A stretch of DNA of 64,000 bases from Adiantum capillus-veneris (lineage: Eukaryota; Streptophyta; Polypodiopsida; Polypodiales; Pteridaceae), in the NCBI GenBank assembly GCA_014529385.2, contig CM043950.1, positions 77,429,435 to 77,493,434 on the forward strand. Reading direction: 5' to 3'. Both the position numbers and the translations under genes were made by a program. Below the pieces are notes generated by a model. It was not told where the DNA came from and did no database searches. It saw nothing but the letters and a program-made list of their open reading frames with translations. Positions 21,991 through 33,354 of this stretch are shown piece after piece; positions within the stretch are counted from its first letter, which is position 1, and each line of letters opens with the position of its first letter.

Positions 21991-23525
21991 ATATCAATTC
22001 CATAACATGTTTTTCATTAGCCTGTAAGCCCTCGTACCATACCTTTTCTTTTCCACGAACTAGGAGCGGGAAAGCTTGAGCCACTCCCTCTTCTCTTCAC
22101 AAGCCGCTGTCCATCGAAAAAAGGCCGTAGTCTTGTAGCCAAACCTCAACAGCTTCAACACCTGTAAAAGTTGGAAAACTCGACCATGCCATTCTTGTTA
22201 GATCCTTCTCTTGAAACCGCGACACCGTCTTCGACTTCACCAAGGAGCAATCATTAGCTCCTCAATGAGGGCAACACTCATGCAAAGGGGGAAGTGGTAA
22301 CAAACCGAGCACACAAGTAAGCTACCTCTCTATAGCCCATGATAAATTCTGCACCGCTAACCACACGAAAACTCACACAAACACACACTATCTGCCAATA
22401 TCCAATGCACCAACTCGCCTACGAGCAATCACGGCTACACACACCCGACCATAACCGCAAACACTTATCAACAACCCACCATTGCACACTTGTACCCACC
22501 AATGCAAACCCTCGTCCCAATTTTGTAAACACACTCACATAGGGAGGTGACACACGCCTCAACCGTACGTACAATTTGCTCACACAATCTCTCTCCCTCC
22601 CTCTTTGATCACACACACACACACAATCCCGGAGCCAATGCTACCATGGGCATATGGAAAAAGACGAGACGTAGATGAGATTGATGGCAAGCTCGACAAA
22701 AAACACAAACCAACTATGTATCACATCAACACAATCCCAATACAATGATGGCGACTGTCAATTGCGTGCTTTGGTGCACCCTGGTACCCTTTCTCGACTC
22801 TTGCCAGCCAGTATTGATGATCAATTCTTCCCATTCATAGGCAGCCCCTAGGCAACCCTGGACTCCTCTCGCAGCATGCAGCTTAACTCCCATGTAGTTG
22901 GCGATCTCTTTCCCAACCGGCCCCCCTTTTCTTTGATCACTTGATCCTGCTTACTACCTGCACTTCATCTTCTTCCGATCTTGGTTTCCAATAGAGCTGA
23001 CCCTTTTGTAACATGTGGCCTTCATCACCATCACCCTACCTTTTTCTTCCATGGGCCTCCTCAGATGACGCCCCTCTCCACTTATAGTCGGCGCTTCTTG
23101 CTCATGGCCTACTCTTGTAACAAAACAGTGCCACCTCCTATGCTTCCAACGAGGCCGCCTGCTGGCCCCTCATTCCCCTACACAACCAAGAGGCCTCTTT
23201 TCTTCTGCTCTCGGTCCCTCTTTCTTTTTCTCTAGGCTAGTCTTTCTTTAGCTCTAGGCCAGCCCTTCTTTTGCTCTAGGCTAGCCTTCTGGCGGCTTTG
23301 CTTGCTATCTCCCCCTGGCCGGCAGCCCTCAACTTTCCCCTTGCGTTCGCCACCAACTGGCTACCCTCCTCAATGCACTACAGCACTGGCTCATAGACTC
23401 CCCTTGGGTCCTCAAAACTCTTGTGGTGCTGCCCTGCAGAGCAGACCCACCACCCGCCAACTCCTTGGTTTGATGGGCTATAGCCCTCACCTTCTTCAAT
23501 TCTCGGCCTGCATCCCTCTCCCGGC
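21991..23525. other. No gene seen; C-rich, low-complexity stretch
   Basis: From 22300 the plus strand is rich in C and A, then C and T. Frames of 60-90 codons are proline- and histidine-rich without motifs. A CTCTAGGCTAG-type phrase is repeated around 23230-23285. Nothing supportable as a gene. Confidence 0.55.
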
Positions 23526-23798
23526 CTACTGATCTAGAATGATCATCGAGCCATCATCTAGCTTTCTTGTGTTCAAGCAGTAATCCTCTTTGCTCCTTTT
23601 ATATCCTTGAGACCTCATACATGAATCAAATTTATGATACCACTGCCTTGAACCCTGCTTTAAGCCATAAAGTGCCTTTGTGAGCTTACATACTAGCTCC
23701 TCACGAGATGCTTTCTCCTGAACAAACCCTTCAGGCTGCTGCATGTAAACATCCTCAGCGAGATCCCCGTGAAGAAATGATGTCTTCATGCTTAACAA
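23526..23798 (-). pseudogene. Ty1/copia reverse transcriptase fragment
   Basis: The minus strand encodes a piece of copia-type RT: MKTSFLHGDLAEDVYMQQPE, then KLTKALYGLKQGSRQWYHKF. These match the well-known copia blocks around LDVKTAFLHG and YGLKQAPR.W. The usual YVDDM active site is not reached, since a stop occurs at 23526. The N-terminal side is cut exactly where repeat X1 begins (~23790), the preceding residues (MLS) already being foreign. It is a fragment of about 85 codons, non-functional. Confidence 0.88.
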
Positions 23799-25367
23799 GT
23801 CTTATTTCAACATTTCATGGAAGGGAAACACAAATAATACTATAATGCAGGGAAAATCAAGCATTTCATGGGAAATTCCTAAAGGGTGGCGGCTATATCA
23901 AGAGAGTGGAGACACTACTGCAGTTGGAGTGTGGGTGGTAAGGGAAGCTCTAGTGGAGAAGGAAACTAGGCATGAGGATGCCATCCGGAGGAAGGGCGCT
24001 GTCTGCATGGGGCCGGCTGAAGGCCGCAAGTGGCTGGAGGGGCAACATCATCAAATTGGAGAGCAAGCTTTGAAGGACTGGTGAGGGCTGCTAGCAGCTG
24101 TATACGAGTGATCACCGAAGGGGGTTCCAAGAGCTGCAGATAGATAAGGGGGGAGCAATGCCAAGCCGGCACATGGCAACCTGGGGGAGTTTTTGTGGTG
24201 CCGCCAAGAAAAAGGGAGGGAAAGCCAATAGTGAAGGTCACAGAAGTTGAGAAGGCAAGGCAGTTTTGAGAGCAGCTGGTTTTGAAGAGGAGAGAAGTGC
24301 GCCACAGGAGGAGTCTATAGCTGGCAACGCCGCGCCATAAACAAGAGGGCTGCAGTTTGGACAGCAGAGATGAGTGGTGCATGCCATAGAAAAGGGAGGT
24401 TGCCGAGGATCCAAGAGGTGGCGGGGCATGTAGACCAAGCCTGGGCCAAGGAGAGCGAAAGGGTGAGCACGCCCCGAGAGGAAGGGAGGTGATCATAGTG
24501 GTGGCATGGTTGGGCCTAAAAAGTGAGGTGCAGTAGCCGGGAGCCAGGAGTTGCGCCATCCGGCTGGCCGTGAGCAGGAGGGGTGTTGAGAATAACATGG
24601 AGAGCCTTTGGGAGGTGAAGTGCTATCATCTGGGGAGAGAAGGCGGTTGGTTGTATGGGAAAAGAGGATGAGAGGACAGCAAGCTACAGAGGGACCTCGA
24701 CAAGCAGGAGAAGGGGCACTGGGCTGAAAGGGTAAGGGGAGGCCGCCATTAAAGGGAACCACGCTCTTCATGGAAAGCTGCACCAAGTGAAATGATAAAC
24801 TTTTATTATTATGTATCGTTTTTTTATGGATTTCTCGTGACATTAACTCATTCTACTCTCGGCTTCGTGTCGTTGTTCTCTCTCTCTTTCTCTCGTATCT
24901 TGTAATGCATCAAATACAAATGTACTTTACGTGAGTACCAGTTGTGTGAGTGCTCCTTATGTGGTCGAAGTATATGTCTTGAGGATGAACGCTTGAGGGA
25001 AAAACTTGATGTTTGCCAATGATCTTGGGGTGCACGAAGGTGTCAGGACTACTTATATGTGAGTGTATGATGTTATCAAGGGTCATAGATCGGGATAATT
25101 GATTGCATGCTTTGCGACCGGGTGTATACAATCAAGGTAGGTCGGGATCGGGCTTGGACATTGATTGTTGCAGATTGAGAGTCTAGGTGTCTGTTTACTA
25201 GGGGATAGGGGTGTTGTGAAATCACTGGGCTATAGAGAGGCATTCAGATTGTGTGTCTAGGTGTGTGTTTACTAGGGGATAGGGGTGCTGTGAAGTCACT
25301 GGGCTATAGAGAGGCATTCAAATTGTGTGCTGGTGGTTTTCCCATTTCCCCCTTTCCATCTTGTGAT
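23790..25367. repeat. Dispersed repeat X, copy X1
   Basis: It matches 33355-35107 from CTTAACAAGTCTTATT on the left to CCCCTTTCCA-type sequence on the right. The left third is purine-rich on the plus strand, which opens long but unconserved frames on the minus strand. The right third has TTGTAATGCATCAAATACAA. X1 lacks about 290 bases present in X2 (34305-34600) and has an extra tandem unit near 25180-25340. No protein motif, TIR or clear LTR end was found; the element class is unknown. Confidence 0.72.
25180..25340 (+). repeat. Two-copy tandem repeat in X1, ~80 bp unit
   Basis: The phrase TTTACTAGGGGATAGGGGTG followed by CACTGGGCTATAGAGAGGCA occurs twice in a row. X2 has only one unit, so the duplication happened after the copies separated, or was lost there. 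Confidence 0.8.
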
Positions 25368-25420
25368 GCCCCCATTGAGGATCCACTAATTGCTTCTTGA
25401 TCAAGTGTTCGTGAATCAAG

Positions 25421-26905
25421 ATGAAGCAAGGCTTTGGTCGGGTGTTCAAAGGAGATAAAGATGCAGACGATTGGATAGCCGATTTTGAGCTATTTATGCT
25501 GATAGTATTGCGGATGCTTGGTGATGATGCAAAGCTCCAGACTCTACCTTTGGTGCTGCAAGGTAAAGCAAAAGCTTGGTTTGATGGCTTAGAAGCTGCA
25601 CAGAAGCAGACTTCGATCGGATTTCGCGAGCAATTCTTACAAAGCTATTGAAAGGTGTTGTCGGCCTCTGAAGGAGATGCAAAGATCAAAGGCTTGCAGC
25701 AGGATGTAAGTGAAAATTTTGATGCTTTTATTGATAAATTTGAAGCTTATTGGGGGGATTTTGCGGCTGCTACCCAAGCAACCCATGTGGGATACTTTAA
25801 GCTGGAAAGGTTTCTATCTTGCTTGCATCCCTAGGTTCATGAGAGAGTGGACTATGAAGATCCAAGCACTTTTGACGAAGCTGTGAGAGTCGACAGAGCA
25901 AAGAGTTGAAATATGAAGAAGAAGATGGAGGCAGGATTGCTACAGTCTACAATGACGGCATCTAGTGAACCTAAGCTCAAACAGATGGATCAACATCAAG
26001 AGGTAAAAGATCCTTTTCTTGATATGCATTTGATCAAAGCACGTGAAGTTGATGCCAGGCTAGAGGAGGTAGAAGAAGTTCCAACCCGGTCTCAAAAGAT
26101 ATAGTAAGGCATATTTAGAGTGCCACCCACTTTGCTTGCTCAAGGGGACGGGATGATAAAAGGCTTTAAAGAAGAAGTGTTGGTTCCAGAACCAACAATG
26201 GAGAAGGCAGCAGTGATGCAAGAATCAGCAAGCTCTAAAGATGACTTCGATAGCTCTCATAGCTCTAGAAGTAGTTTGGATATAGATGCTACATGGGAGA
26301 CAGAATCCCACTCTTCTAGGTATGAGACTTATGATGTTTTGCATGTGGATGAGGTGATGAACGACGTATACAAGTTGTTGGTCAGCCAGCTAAAGGTCGA
26401 AGAGAAGTATAGTGTTGCACCTTGTGTGAACCGGCTAGTCGAGCAGCCTTCTATTGTGTCCAGTGATGGTGAGTCCCTACTGGAGAAAGAAGTATGGTTT
26501 GATTGTGAATCCGACTTAATTCAAGAGCAGGTTTTTGAGGATGACTTGCAAGAGCTAGAAGCAGAAGCAGAGGTATGTCAATTTGATTTGTCTATGCAGG
26601 GGGTGGGGCAACCTTGTCTTGATGGTCATATGGAGGTGCACAATTTAGTTTCAGAGCTTGTTTATTGCTGTAGAGAGCTAGCTACAACAGATGACTCTAA
26701 GGAAACAGATACAGGTGCAGCCTATAAAAGTGAGAATCCATCCAACGAGGAAGGTGCGGCGAACCTTGCAAGAGATGAGGTATTTGATAACCAGGTTGAA
26801 GCTCAAGTAGGTCATACTCTTGGATATAAAGAGTTGGTGTCAGTGCCTATTATAACGGATTTGGATGCAGGTGTGCAAGGCAAACATGTTTGCTTGGCTA
26901 TGTAG
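25421..26905 (+). pseudogene. Gag-like gene with in-frame stops, otherwise one frame
   Basis: One continuous frame of about 495 codons runs from the ATG at 25421, broken only by nonsense codons: TGA 25649, TAG 25832, TGA 25907, TAG 26102 and TAA 26105. No frameshift is needed. The first ~160 codons look like a retrotransposon gag domain (DWIADFELFM, then LQGKAKAWFDGLE). The remaining part is acidic and serine-rich (DSSHSSRSSLDIDATWETES) with no known motif and no zinc knuckle. The next ~220 bases are non-coding, then the 3' end of element 1/2-type sequence begins at 27127. The gag call is fair; the C-terminal part is unassigned. Confidence 0.62.
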
Positions 26906-27126
26906 CAAGTGGAGGCAAATCTCAGGTTCTTGCTATTTTTTGTGATGCTATGGATACATGTGTTATTGGAGATTTCTTTACAGGTATCTTTTGATCAATT
27001 GCGAGGTTTTTTGAAGTGGACTCTACTATGGAGGGTTCTGTAGCAGATGACATGATAGCTGCTTATGGAACAAGTGCTTCAAGTGGTCGAAAGTATTCTT
27101 ATGGTTGGCACGATGGCTTGTGGTGT

Positions 27127-27195
27127 CATACTAACCAATATCTAATTCTCCTAAATGATTTTCTTATATTAAACTGATCATTTAATGTGGGAAAG
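27127..27195 (+). other. 3' internal end of an element 1-type retrotransposon with polypurine tract
   Basis: These 69 bases match 4068-4137, the sequence directly upstream of element 1's 3' LTR, including the purine run. Their presence left of the LTR at 27196 shows that this LTR also served as the 3' LTR of an upstream element, which is now gone or replaced by the gag-like frame. Confidence 0.75.
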
Positions 27196-27485
27196 TGCCA
27201 GGGGAGAAAAAGCTAGAATATTGGTTAAGCTAGCAGACCGGCCACTATAGGGGTCCAAAGGAGGGAAAATAGGGATCCAAAAGGGGGGCCATATGCAACA
27301 ATGGGCTAAAAAGACCCTAAGGTTCAGTCCATTAAAACTTCCAAAATGCTAAGGTTACAAAATTCAAAGTTTGTGTCCAAAGGTCAACCCTAGGGGAAAT
27401 TGGATGCTTTGTGTGTGACCAAAAAGTCTTTCAAATCCCTACATAGGAGGGGGCGAGCCTTGGGAGTAGGGGATAAAAGAGAAAG

Positions 27486-27519
<34 letters not shown>

Positions 27520-27912
27520 CCTTTACACAAAGGGAATTAGGGACACATGTCATCTCCATAGCCCAGATGCCCACAAGGTGTGCCCAATTTCTATTGGATG
27601 GCCTTGGAGGTGGACCAATGAGAATTAGGCTAGAGTAAATCTAGTTTAATTAATTAAAAAACACTTAATAAAAGAACCAATGAGAATTAAGTCTCTTTAG
27701 AAGACTATTGGGCAGTCTCCCAAGGGGTCCAATGAGCATTCACAACCCAATGGCTTGCCTGATTCCTATTGGCCAGGAGGCAAAGGGGTCCAATGAGAGT
27801 TTAGTTTAATTATTAAATTACCTAAAGCTCTCACAAAAGGGGAAAGGGGGACACATGTCAAAAGGCTATCACTTATGCTGCTTAATGGTCATTGGCTTGA
27901 CTGGGGGAGGGC
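27196..27912 (+). repeat. Left part of element 2 LTR
   Basis: It starts TGCCAGGGGAG, as the LTR at 4138 does, and runs parallel to it to GGGAGGGC, where the inverted block begins. It has a longer (CA)n (about 27486-27519) than element 1. Confidence 0.87.
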
Positions 27913-28751
27913 ATAGTGTTACCCACTTCCTTAGCATCTATATACATGTCTTTTTCCCTGAACTTAAAGGAGATTCTCCTTTCAGGAAACTTAACATCGG
28001 CAGCCAGGCGATCAAACCATGGTGCCCCTAGGATTACATCCTCATGCTTGAGAGGAGAGATAAAGAAGTCCTCTTTGTCCACATAGCCTTGGACATGAAG
28101 CCTCAATTTCCCGATTAAGGGAGTGACTGAAGCTTCTTGCCCCTTGAAGGCACTGTCTGCGGGTAGGACATCTCCCATCTCGTAGGATTGTATGCCTAGC
28201 TTGGTGGCCAACTCTATAGATATAAAATTGTGAGTAGAACCAGGGTCAAAGAGAATAAAAGCATCATTTTCTCTTACCTTTCCCCAAGCATGGCATAGAG
28301 GAGATCCTTTGTGATGATTTTGGTGAGTCTCCTCCTCTTGGATTTCAACCAAGGAAACTCTAGGAGGATCTTGGCGGTTGTTCTTTTGGGGACAAGCACG
28401 GTACACATGCCCTTGCTTGCCGCACTTGAAACACCGGTTATCCTTACGATAACGCTCAAGCTCTTCAGGAGAGAGTTTGTTCTTACCTTTGTAAACTCCT
28501 TTCTCTTTAGCTTTGTTGGAGTTTTCCTTAGCAGACTTTTGGACATTGTCCTTTCCCTTAGGCTCATTGGAACCCTTGTTTTTCGGGGGCTTATTATTTC
28601 TTTTAGCCCCCATTTGGAAATTGATTCGAGAGGCCACCATATTATGGTGTATTACCGCCGATATGGTACGTGGCCTTTTGGAGTTGACATACTCCGCCAT
28701 TTCTTCGGTTAAGCCCGCACAAAATTGTTGCTTTTGTTCTCCAAAATCCAA
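27913..28751 (-). pseudogene. Element 2 gag C-terminus and protease, inverted
   Basis: This is the counterpart of codons 1-~280 of the element 1 frame at 35. It has a zinc knuckle CFKCGKQGHVYRAC and the protease site DPGSTHNFIS, closer to the family consensus than element 1's DPDST. It is cut at 27913 where the inverted block joins the LTR; the last residues of the open frame are LTR sequence read backwards. Protease would process the polyprotein. Strand is opposite to the element's own RT. Confidence 0.9.
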
Positions 28752-28844
28752 CTTTTTGAAGACAGTGGCTTTGAGTTGTAGGTCCCATAACTAGTCTACA
28801 TAATTGTGGATGGATTCATTGGGAGAGAGCTTTAAGATTCACCA

Positions 28845-29785
28845 TTAGGTGAGTACTTTGTCTTTGGCATCGGTGGCCAAAAACTGGTTCATAATGGAAG
28901 CTCTTAAAGCTTTCCATGTTCGTGGAGCTTCACCGTTGGCTCGTAGGCTAGACCACCATTGTCTGGCGGACTTTTGAAAGTGCATAGCTACATGACGTAG
29001 CTTAGAGGACTCTGTGAAGCCCTCATCTCCAAACGTCACATCGAATTGCTGGATAAAGGCCAAGACTTTGTCCGTAGCACCAAAGGTGCCATCATAGGTA
29101 AGGAAAGAGATGCTCTTCCCTCCCTCTTTGAATTTCTTTATTTGGACGACCTCTTCCATATGGCATAGGATTTCCTATGGCCTCTTCTTTTTGATGGTTC
29201 AAAGGTTGCATCATCACTTTCTTCAGAAGGTGAAGAATTTGAAGAAGGTGGAGAAGAGGGTGACCTCTTTCTCGCATTTTTCTTCTCTTGCTTTTTATCA
29301 TCCCTCTTTGAATTATGGCGTGGAGAAGAGTGTGATGGTCTTCTCCGCTTTGGTGGTGATGGAGAGCGTTTAGCCCGCCGTCTTCGTGGAGCCATCTCCG
29401 CCGAGGTGGCAGAAGACTCACTTCTTTCTCGTTCCTTCAATGGAGGCTCTTGAGTTCTTCTTTGGGAAGGAGATGCATCATCAAGAAGTAAATTCTTGAG
29501 CCCTTCATATGGATTCTCTTCTTCTTCCCGAATCGGAGAGAGACCTCTTTTGGTAGTCTCACAAGGAGGCTTCCTAGGTGTTCTCTCTTCATGGTGATGA
29601 GCTTGGAGAATCCCGTGAGCACGAAGTTGCTGTTGCACTTCACTTTGGAGAGATGGATTTCCCATGGCTTGTTGAAGCCTAGAAACAAGATAGTTAACAA
29701 GCATTGAAGCATCATTAGTAGCTTGCTCATGAGCAAAATCAAAGTTATCAACATTAATTTCACTCTCTTTACTATTGTCAGCCAT
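28845..29785 (-). pseudogene. Element 2 gag N-terminal part, frameshifted, inverted
   Basis: The frame begins with ATG at 29785 (MADNSKESEINVDNFDF), about 400 bases after the primer-binding site, a normal place for gag. The first ~200 residues are charged, rich in Arg/Ser/Pro. A frame change near 29159-29138 leads to the gag core, with RHVAMHFQKSARQWWSSLRA, the usual W-rich helix of Ty3 capsid. Stops at 28845 and just after separate it from the zinc-knuckle part at 28751. Gag forms the particle shell. Assignment firm. Confidence 0.87.
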
Positions 29786-30175
29786 TCTAACAACTTTTAG
29801 GTGTACTTTGGCACTTCAAGACCTAGTTGCTACTCCTCTTTATCCCTTTAGAAAAAGCACTCAAGCTACTATACCCGCAGCTCGAATACTATTAATTGCA
29901 AGGAATAGAAGAGAGGGTCTTTCGACACCAAAACAGCACCGGCTCCTGTCAAGCTTCTAATAGCTCAATAGTGGTTAAGCCATAGGCAAGCCCCATAGGT
30001 CTCCACTATTAATACCATAGCTCTCGACAGTGATGCCCCGTTAACTGCACGAAGGCAGGCGCACTGCAAGACTGAAAAATCCCTATTCTACTTACTCACA
30101 GGCAATTAATAATACCAACCATTTATAGCTAGCTTGAGGACCTCCCTTCTTGAGCAAGAAAAGAGAAACCTTGTT

Positions 30176-30187
30176 CTCTGATACCAA
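30176..30187 (-). other. Primer-binding site, initiator tRNA-Met type
   Basis: Directly next to the LTR end at 30188, the minus strand reads TTGGTATCAGAGAAC. TGGTATCAGAG is the standard complement of the 3' end of plant initiator tRNA-Met. This fixes the 3' boundary of the LTR and the direction of the element. Confidence 0.88.
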
Positions 30188-30596
30188 TGTAACATTTAAT
30201 GGCCTAATAACTTGTGTGTAGCGGAAATTAACATGAACATAGTGGGCATTTCATAAGAATAGATTCCTAATGAGAATTACAAGAGTGCTTGGGTGGAGAG
30301 AGCAACAAAAAGCATAACTTTAGCTTAGTAATTAGCTTGGTAGAGGAGATGAGCATGCATTGAAGCTTGGCTCTTGGTTAGATTTGCATCCACGAGACAA
30401 GAGTGTGTCGATGTAGGCCTCTATCTCACAAGCTTGGAGTAGGTGATGAGCTCTTCATTAAAGCTTGGAAAGAGATAGTCTTCTCTTTCTTCACACATGA
30501 GATTGTGTGAGTGTGTGTGTGATAATGCTTTGCAAAAATCAGCCCCCTCTCTCTCTTGGGCGAGCCCTCTTGCTATTTTCTCTTGCTCCAGCCTCA
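30188..30596 (-). repeat. Right part of element 2 LTR, inverted
   Basis: On the minus strand this runs from the LTR interior (GAGGCTGGAGCAAGAG at 30596) to the end ATGTTACA at 30188. It matches 4866-5656 but lacks about 380 bases. With 27196-27912 it makes one LTR cut in two by the inversion. Confidence 0.87.
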
Positions 30597-31277
30597 ATAA
30601 AGAGCTCTATTTCCGTGTACATGATTTTTGTTAAATATTCTCAAAAAGAACCTAATGCTTTAGCAAAGGAAAATAAAAGTAACCAAAAGGAATTAGAGTT
30701 ATCCAATTTTCTCAAGGGGTTTCAAGATGTTTTTATTGACGACATCCCTTGTGAGCTACCTCCTAAACGAGGTAATGATGACCATGCAATTGAACTTCTT
30801 CCAGGAAGTTCACCTCCTAACAAACCTCCTTATACAGTTTCATAAGCTCAACAAGAGGAGATTATGCGGCAAGTGCATGAGCTAGTTGAGAAGGGCATGG
30901 TTAGGCCTAGCTCATCTCCATTTTGCTCACCTGTGCTATTAGTGCAAAAGAAAGACGGCACATATCGTATGTGTGTCGACTATAGAGCACTAAATAGGAT
31001 CACTATCAAGAATAGGTTTCCCATTCCACGGGTAGAAGACCTATTTGATAAGCTACAAGGATCAACCTACTTCAGTAGGATTGACCTAAAAAGTGGCTAT
31101 CATCAAATAAGGATAGTTGATCAAGACATCGTAAAGACCGCATTTCACACCACATTTGGTCTTTACGAATACATTGTCATGCCTTTTGGCTTGACCAATG
31201 CACCAGCCACATTCAACCGCTTGATGGAGAAGCTATTCAGGCCTCATCGAATCTTCACTGGAGTGTTCTTTAAATGA
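30597..31277 (+). pseudogene. Element 2 reverse transcriptase
   Basis: It begins at the inversion junction with AATAAAGAGCTCTATTTCC, matching 902 of the window. An in-frame TAA at 30843 (SFISS-like local change versus TCTGAA in element 1) splits the frame. RT blocks [18 protein letters not shown] and [12 protein letters not shown] are intact. The catalytic box is damaged: at about 31268-31275 a one-base gain turns the expected FxDD into FFK and a stop. So RT is dead here by a different lesion from element 1. Confidence 0.9.
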
Positions 31278-31341
31278 TATTATCATCTACTCTAATTCAT
31301 TAGACGAACACAAGAAACACCTCCAGGTAATATTTCAAGTT

Positions 31342-32139
31342 TTGAGAGAGAACAAACATTATGTTAATCGAAAGAAAAGTGAATTTTTCTTGCAAGAGAT
31401 TCAATATTTAGGTCACATTATCTCTCAACATGGCATCCAAATGGATCCATCAAAGTTAGAGGTAGTAAAAGTATGGCCTAAACCAAGGAATCTTCATGAA
31501 CTAAGAAGCTTTATAGGTATGTGTGCATACTATAGCTTCATTGAAAAGTTCTCACAAATTGCGGGACCATTACATGACCTAACAAAGAAAAGCGTTAGGT
31601 ATACATGGTCTTCTAAGGAGAACAATGCTTTCGAAAAGCTTATCTCTCAACCTGTGCTTACACTACCGGATCTCTCAAAACCATTTGAGATCCAATGTGA
31701 TGCTTGTGGTGATTGCCTTGGAGCTGTTTTGCTCCAAAAAGGGCATGCCATAGGCTATGAGAGTCGAAGGCTCGACCCTGTTGAGCAAGCTCTAGGCATA
31801 TATGAAAAGGAACTCCTTGCACTTCTACATACCTTAGACTCATGGAAGCACTATTTATTGGGGACTCCTTTCATTCTGCGAACGGATCACCAAAGTCTTA
31901 AGTACTTCATGACGCGGACCAAGCTCTCTGACAAACAAATGAGGTGGGCAAATTTCCTTTTGAAATTTCATTTTCATATTGCTTACATTGCTGGCAAGCA
32001 TAATCAAGTAGCTGATGCACTCTCAAGACGGCCAAGAGTGAATGCGATTTCCATAGCAACTAACAATGATCTATCTTCAATGATAGAGGAGTACGCTATT
32101 GATCCCGATTTTAGAGATGTGATTCAGCCCTTGCATTAG
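31342..32139 (+). pseudogene. Element 2 RT thumb and RNase H
   Basis: It continues the polyprotein after the RT lesion. RNase H acidic positions are visible in CDACGDCLGA, YEKELLALLHTLD, LRTDHQSL and VADALSR. Two small in-frame losses relative to element 1 occur (RR near 31535 and about six codons near 31635). A one-base loss near 32125 ends the frame at 32139. Confidence 0.9.
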
Positions 32140-33170
32140 GGAAGAAAGAAGAACCATTTACTTTACAAGATGGTTATCTTCTCTATGGCAATAGACTATG
32201 CGTTACTAACTCACTACGTGAAAAAGTAATGTATGAATCTCATGCTCCACCTTATATGGGGCATAGAGGGATTTAGTCTACCTTAAAGGGAATTGAAACA
32301 TATTTCTATTGGCCTACCATGAAAGTGAACATACAAGAGTATGTTTCTAAATGTGTGGTATGCCAAAAGACAAAAATTGATACAGGGAAGCATCTTGGAT
32401 TGCTTCAACCCTTGCCAATCCCTAATTCACCATGGGAGAGCATATCCATGGATTTTATCTTTGGATTGCCTAAGTCTATCCATGGGAATACGAGAATATG
32501 GACGATAGTAGACAGGTTCAGTACACAAGCTCATTTTATACCTGTCAAAACGACTATCAAAGCCCATCAAATGGCAACCCTCTTCATTTCACAAATTTTC
32601 AAGTACCATGGCTTGCCAATGTCCATAGTGTCGGATAGAGATCCTAGAATGACCAGTAATTTTTGGAAGGGTCTCTTTGAGAATTTAGGGACAAGGTTAA
32701 ACTTCTCTTCGGCCTATCATCCACACACGGATGGCCAAAGTGAAATAGCTAACCTAACCATTCTCGATCTACTAAAAGCCTATGTAACGGAAGTAGATCA
32801 AAGATCCCAATGGGAGAAGTACTTACCCTTAGTGGAGTATGCTTACAATAACACTGTACATACTTCCACGGGAAAAGCACCTTTTGAGGTAAGATCAAAA
32901 AGTCCCTTGCTACTTAAGGTACATGGGAAGATCTTCGCTGCAGATGAGTATAGCCGAGACCTACAAGAATCTTTTCAAAAGATTAAGGATGCTATCTCTA
33001 TCTCACAGCAAAGGCAAAAGGCTACTGCTGACAAGCACAGAAGAGCCCAAGCCTTTAAAGAAAACGATTGGGTCTTATTAAAGTTTCCCAAGGCTCGATT
33101 AAGGCACACAACGGACAAGAATCCTACGGGCCACCAAAAGTACTATGCTAAGCTAACAAAAAGGTACATG
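32140..33170 (+). pseudogene. Element 2 integrase, 3'-truncated
   Basis: The HHCC finger is largely present and keeps the final CVVCQK that element 1 has lost. A TAG at 32274 stands where element 1 has CAG. The DDE core is complete in residues: first Asp in SISMDFIFGLP, second in SIVSDRDPRM, Glu in DGQSEIANL. The sequence stops matching element 1 at about 33170, just before the GPF module, so the chromodomain and 3' LTR are missing. Confidence 0.9.
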
Positions 33171-33354
33171 GTCGTTCACTAGTCAAGCATCATATCCAGG
33201 TTAAAAAAGGCATATGGTTGTGACGATCGCGGCTTTCCTTGGTGACAACTCCTTCAGCCGAGAGGTTAATAGATGATTTTAATTAATGGTGGCCATGAAG
33301 GTTTAGGGCACTTATGTTAACACATGTGTTTGAAGCTCTCTGTGGGACGGATCG
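33171..33354. other. Junction between element 2 and X2
   Basis: About 180 bases with no match elsewhere in the window and no gene. Confidence 0.5.

Larger units (their letters stand above)
27196..33170. mobile_element. Ty3/gypsy chromovirus with internal inversion (element 2)
   Basis: Element 2 is a close sister of element 1. Its order on the plus strand is: left part of an LTR (27196-27912), then an inverted block (27913-30596) holding protease, gag, primer-binding site and the right part of the same LTR, then RT, RNase H and integrase in normal orientation (30597-33170). About 30 bases at the protease/RT side are missing at the junction. It ends abruptly within the integrase C-terminus at ~33170, with no chromodomain and no 3' LTR. 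Stops and shifts occur in both halves, so it is dead. Confidence 0.88.

Noticed and set aside
22339-23532. Proline/histidine-rich frames as possible structural protein genes
   Set aside because: Low-complexity C-rich DNA, no starts with context, no motifs, frames under 90 codons.
23966-24598. 210-codon minus-strand frame in X1 and similar frames in X2 (33463-34176)
   Set aside because: The frames of the two copies are not in the same phase over their length, as expected for purine-rich DNA lacking stops on one strand, not for a gene.
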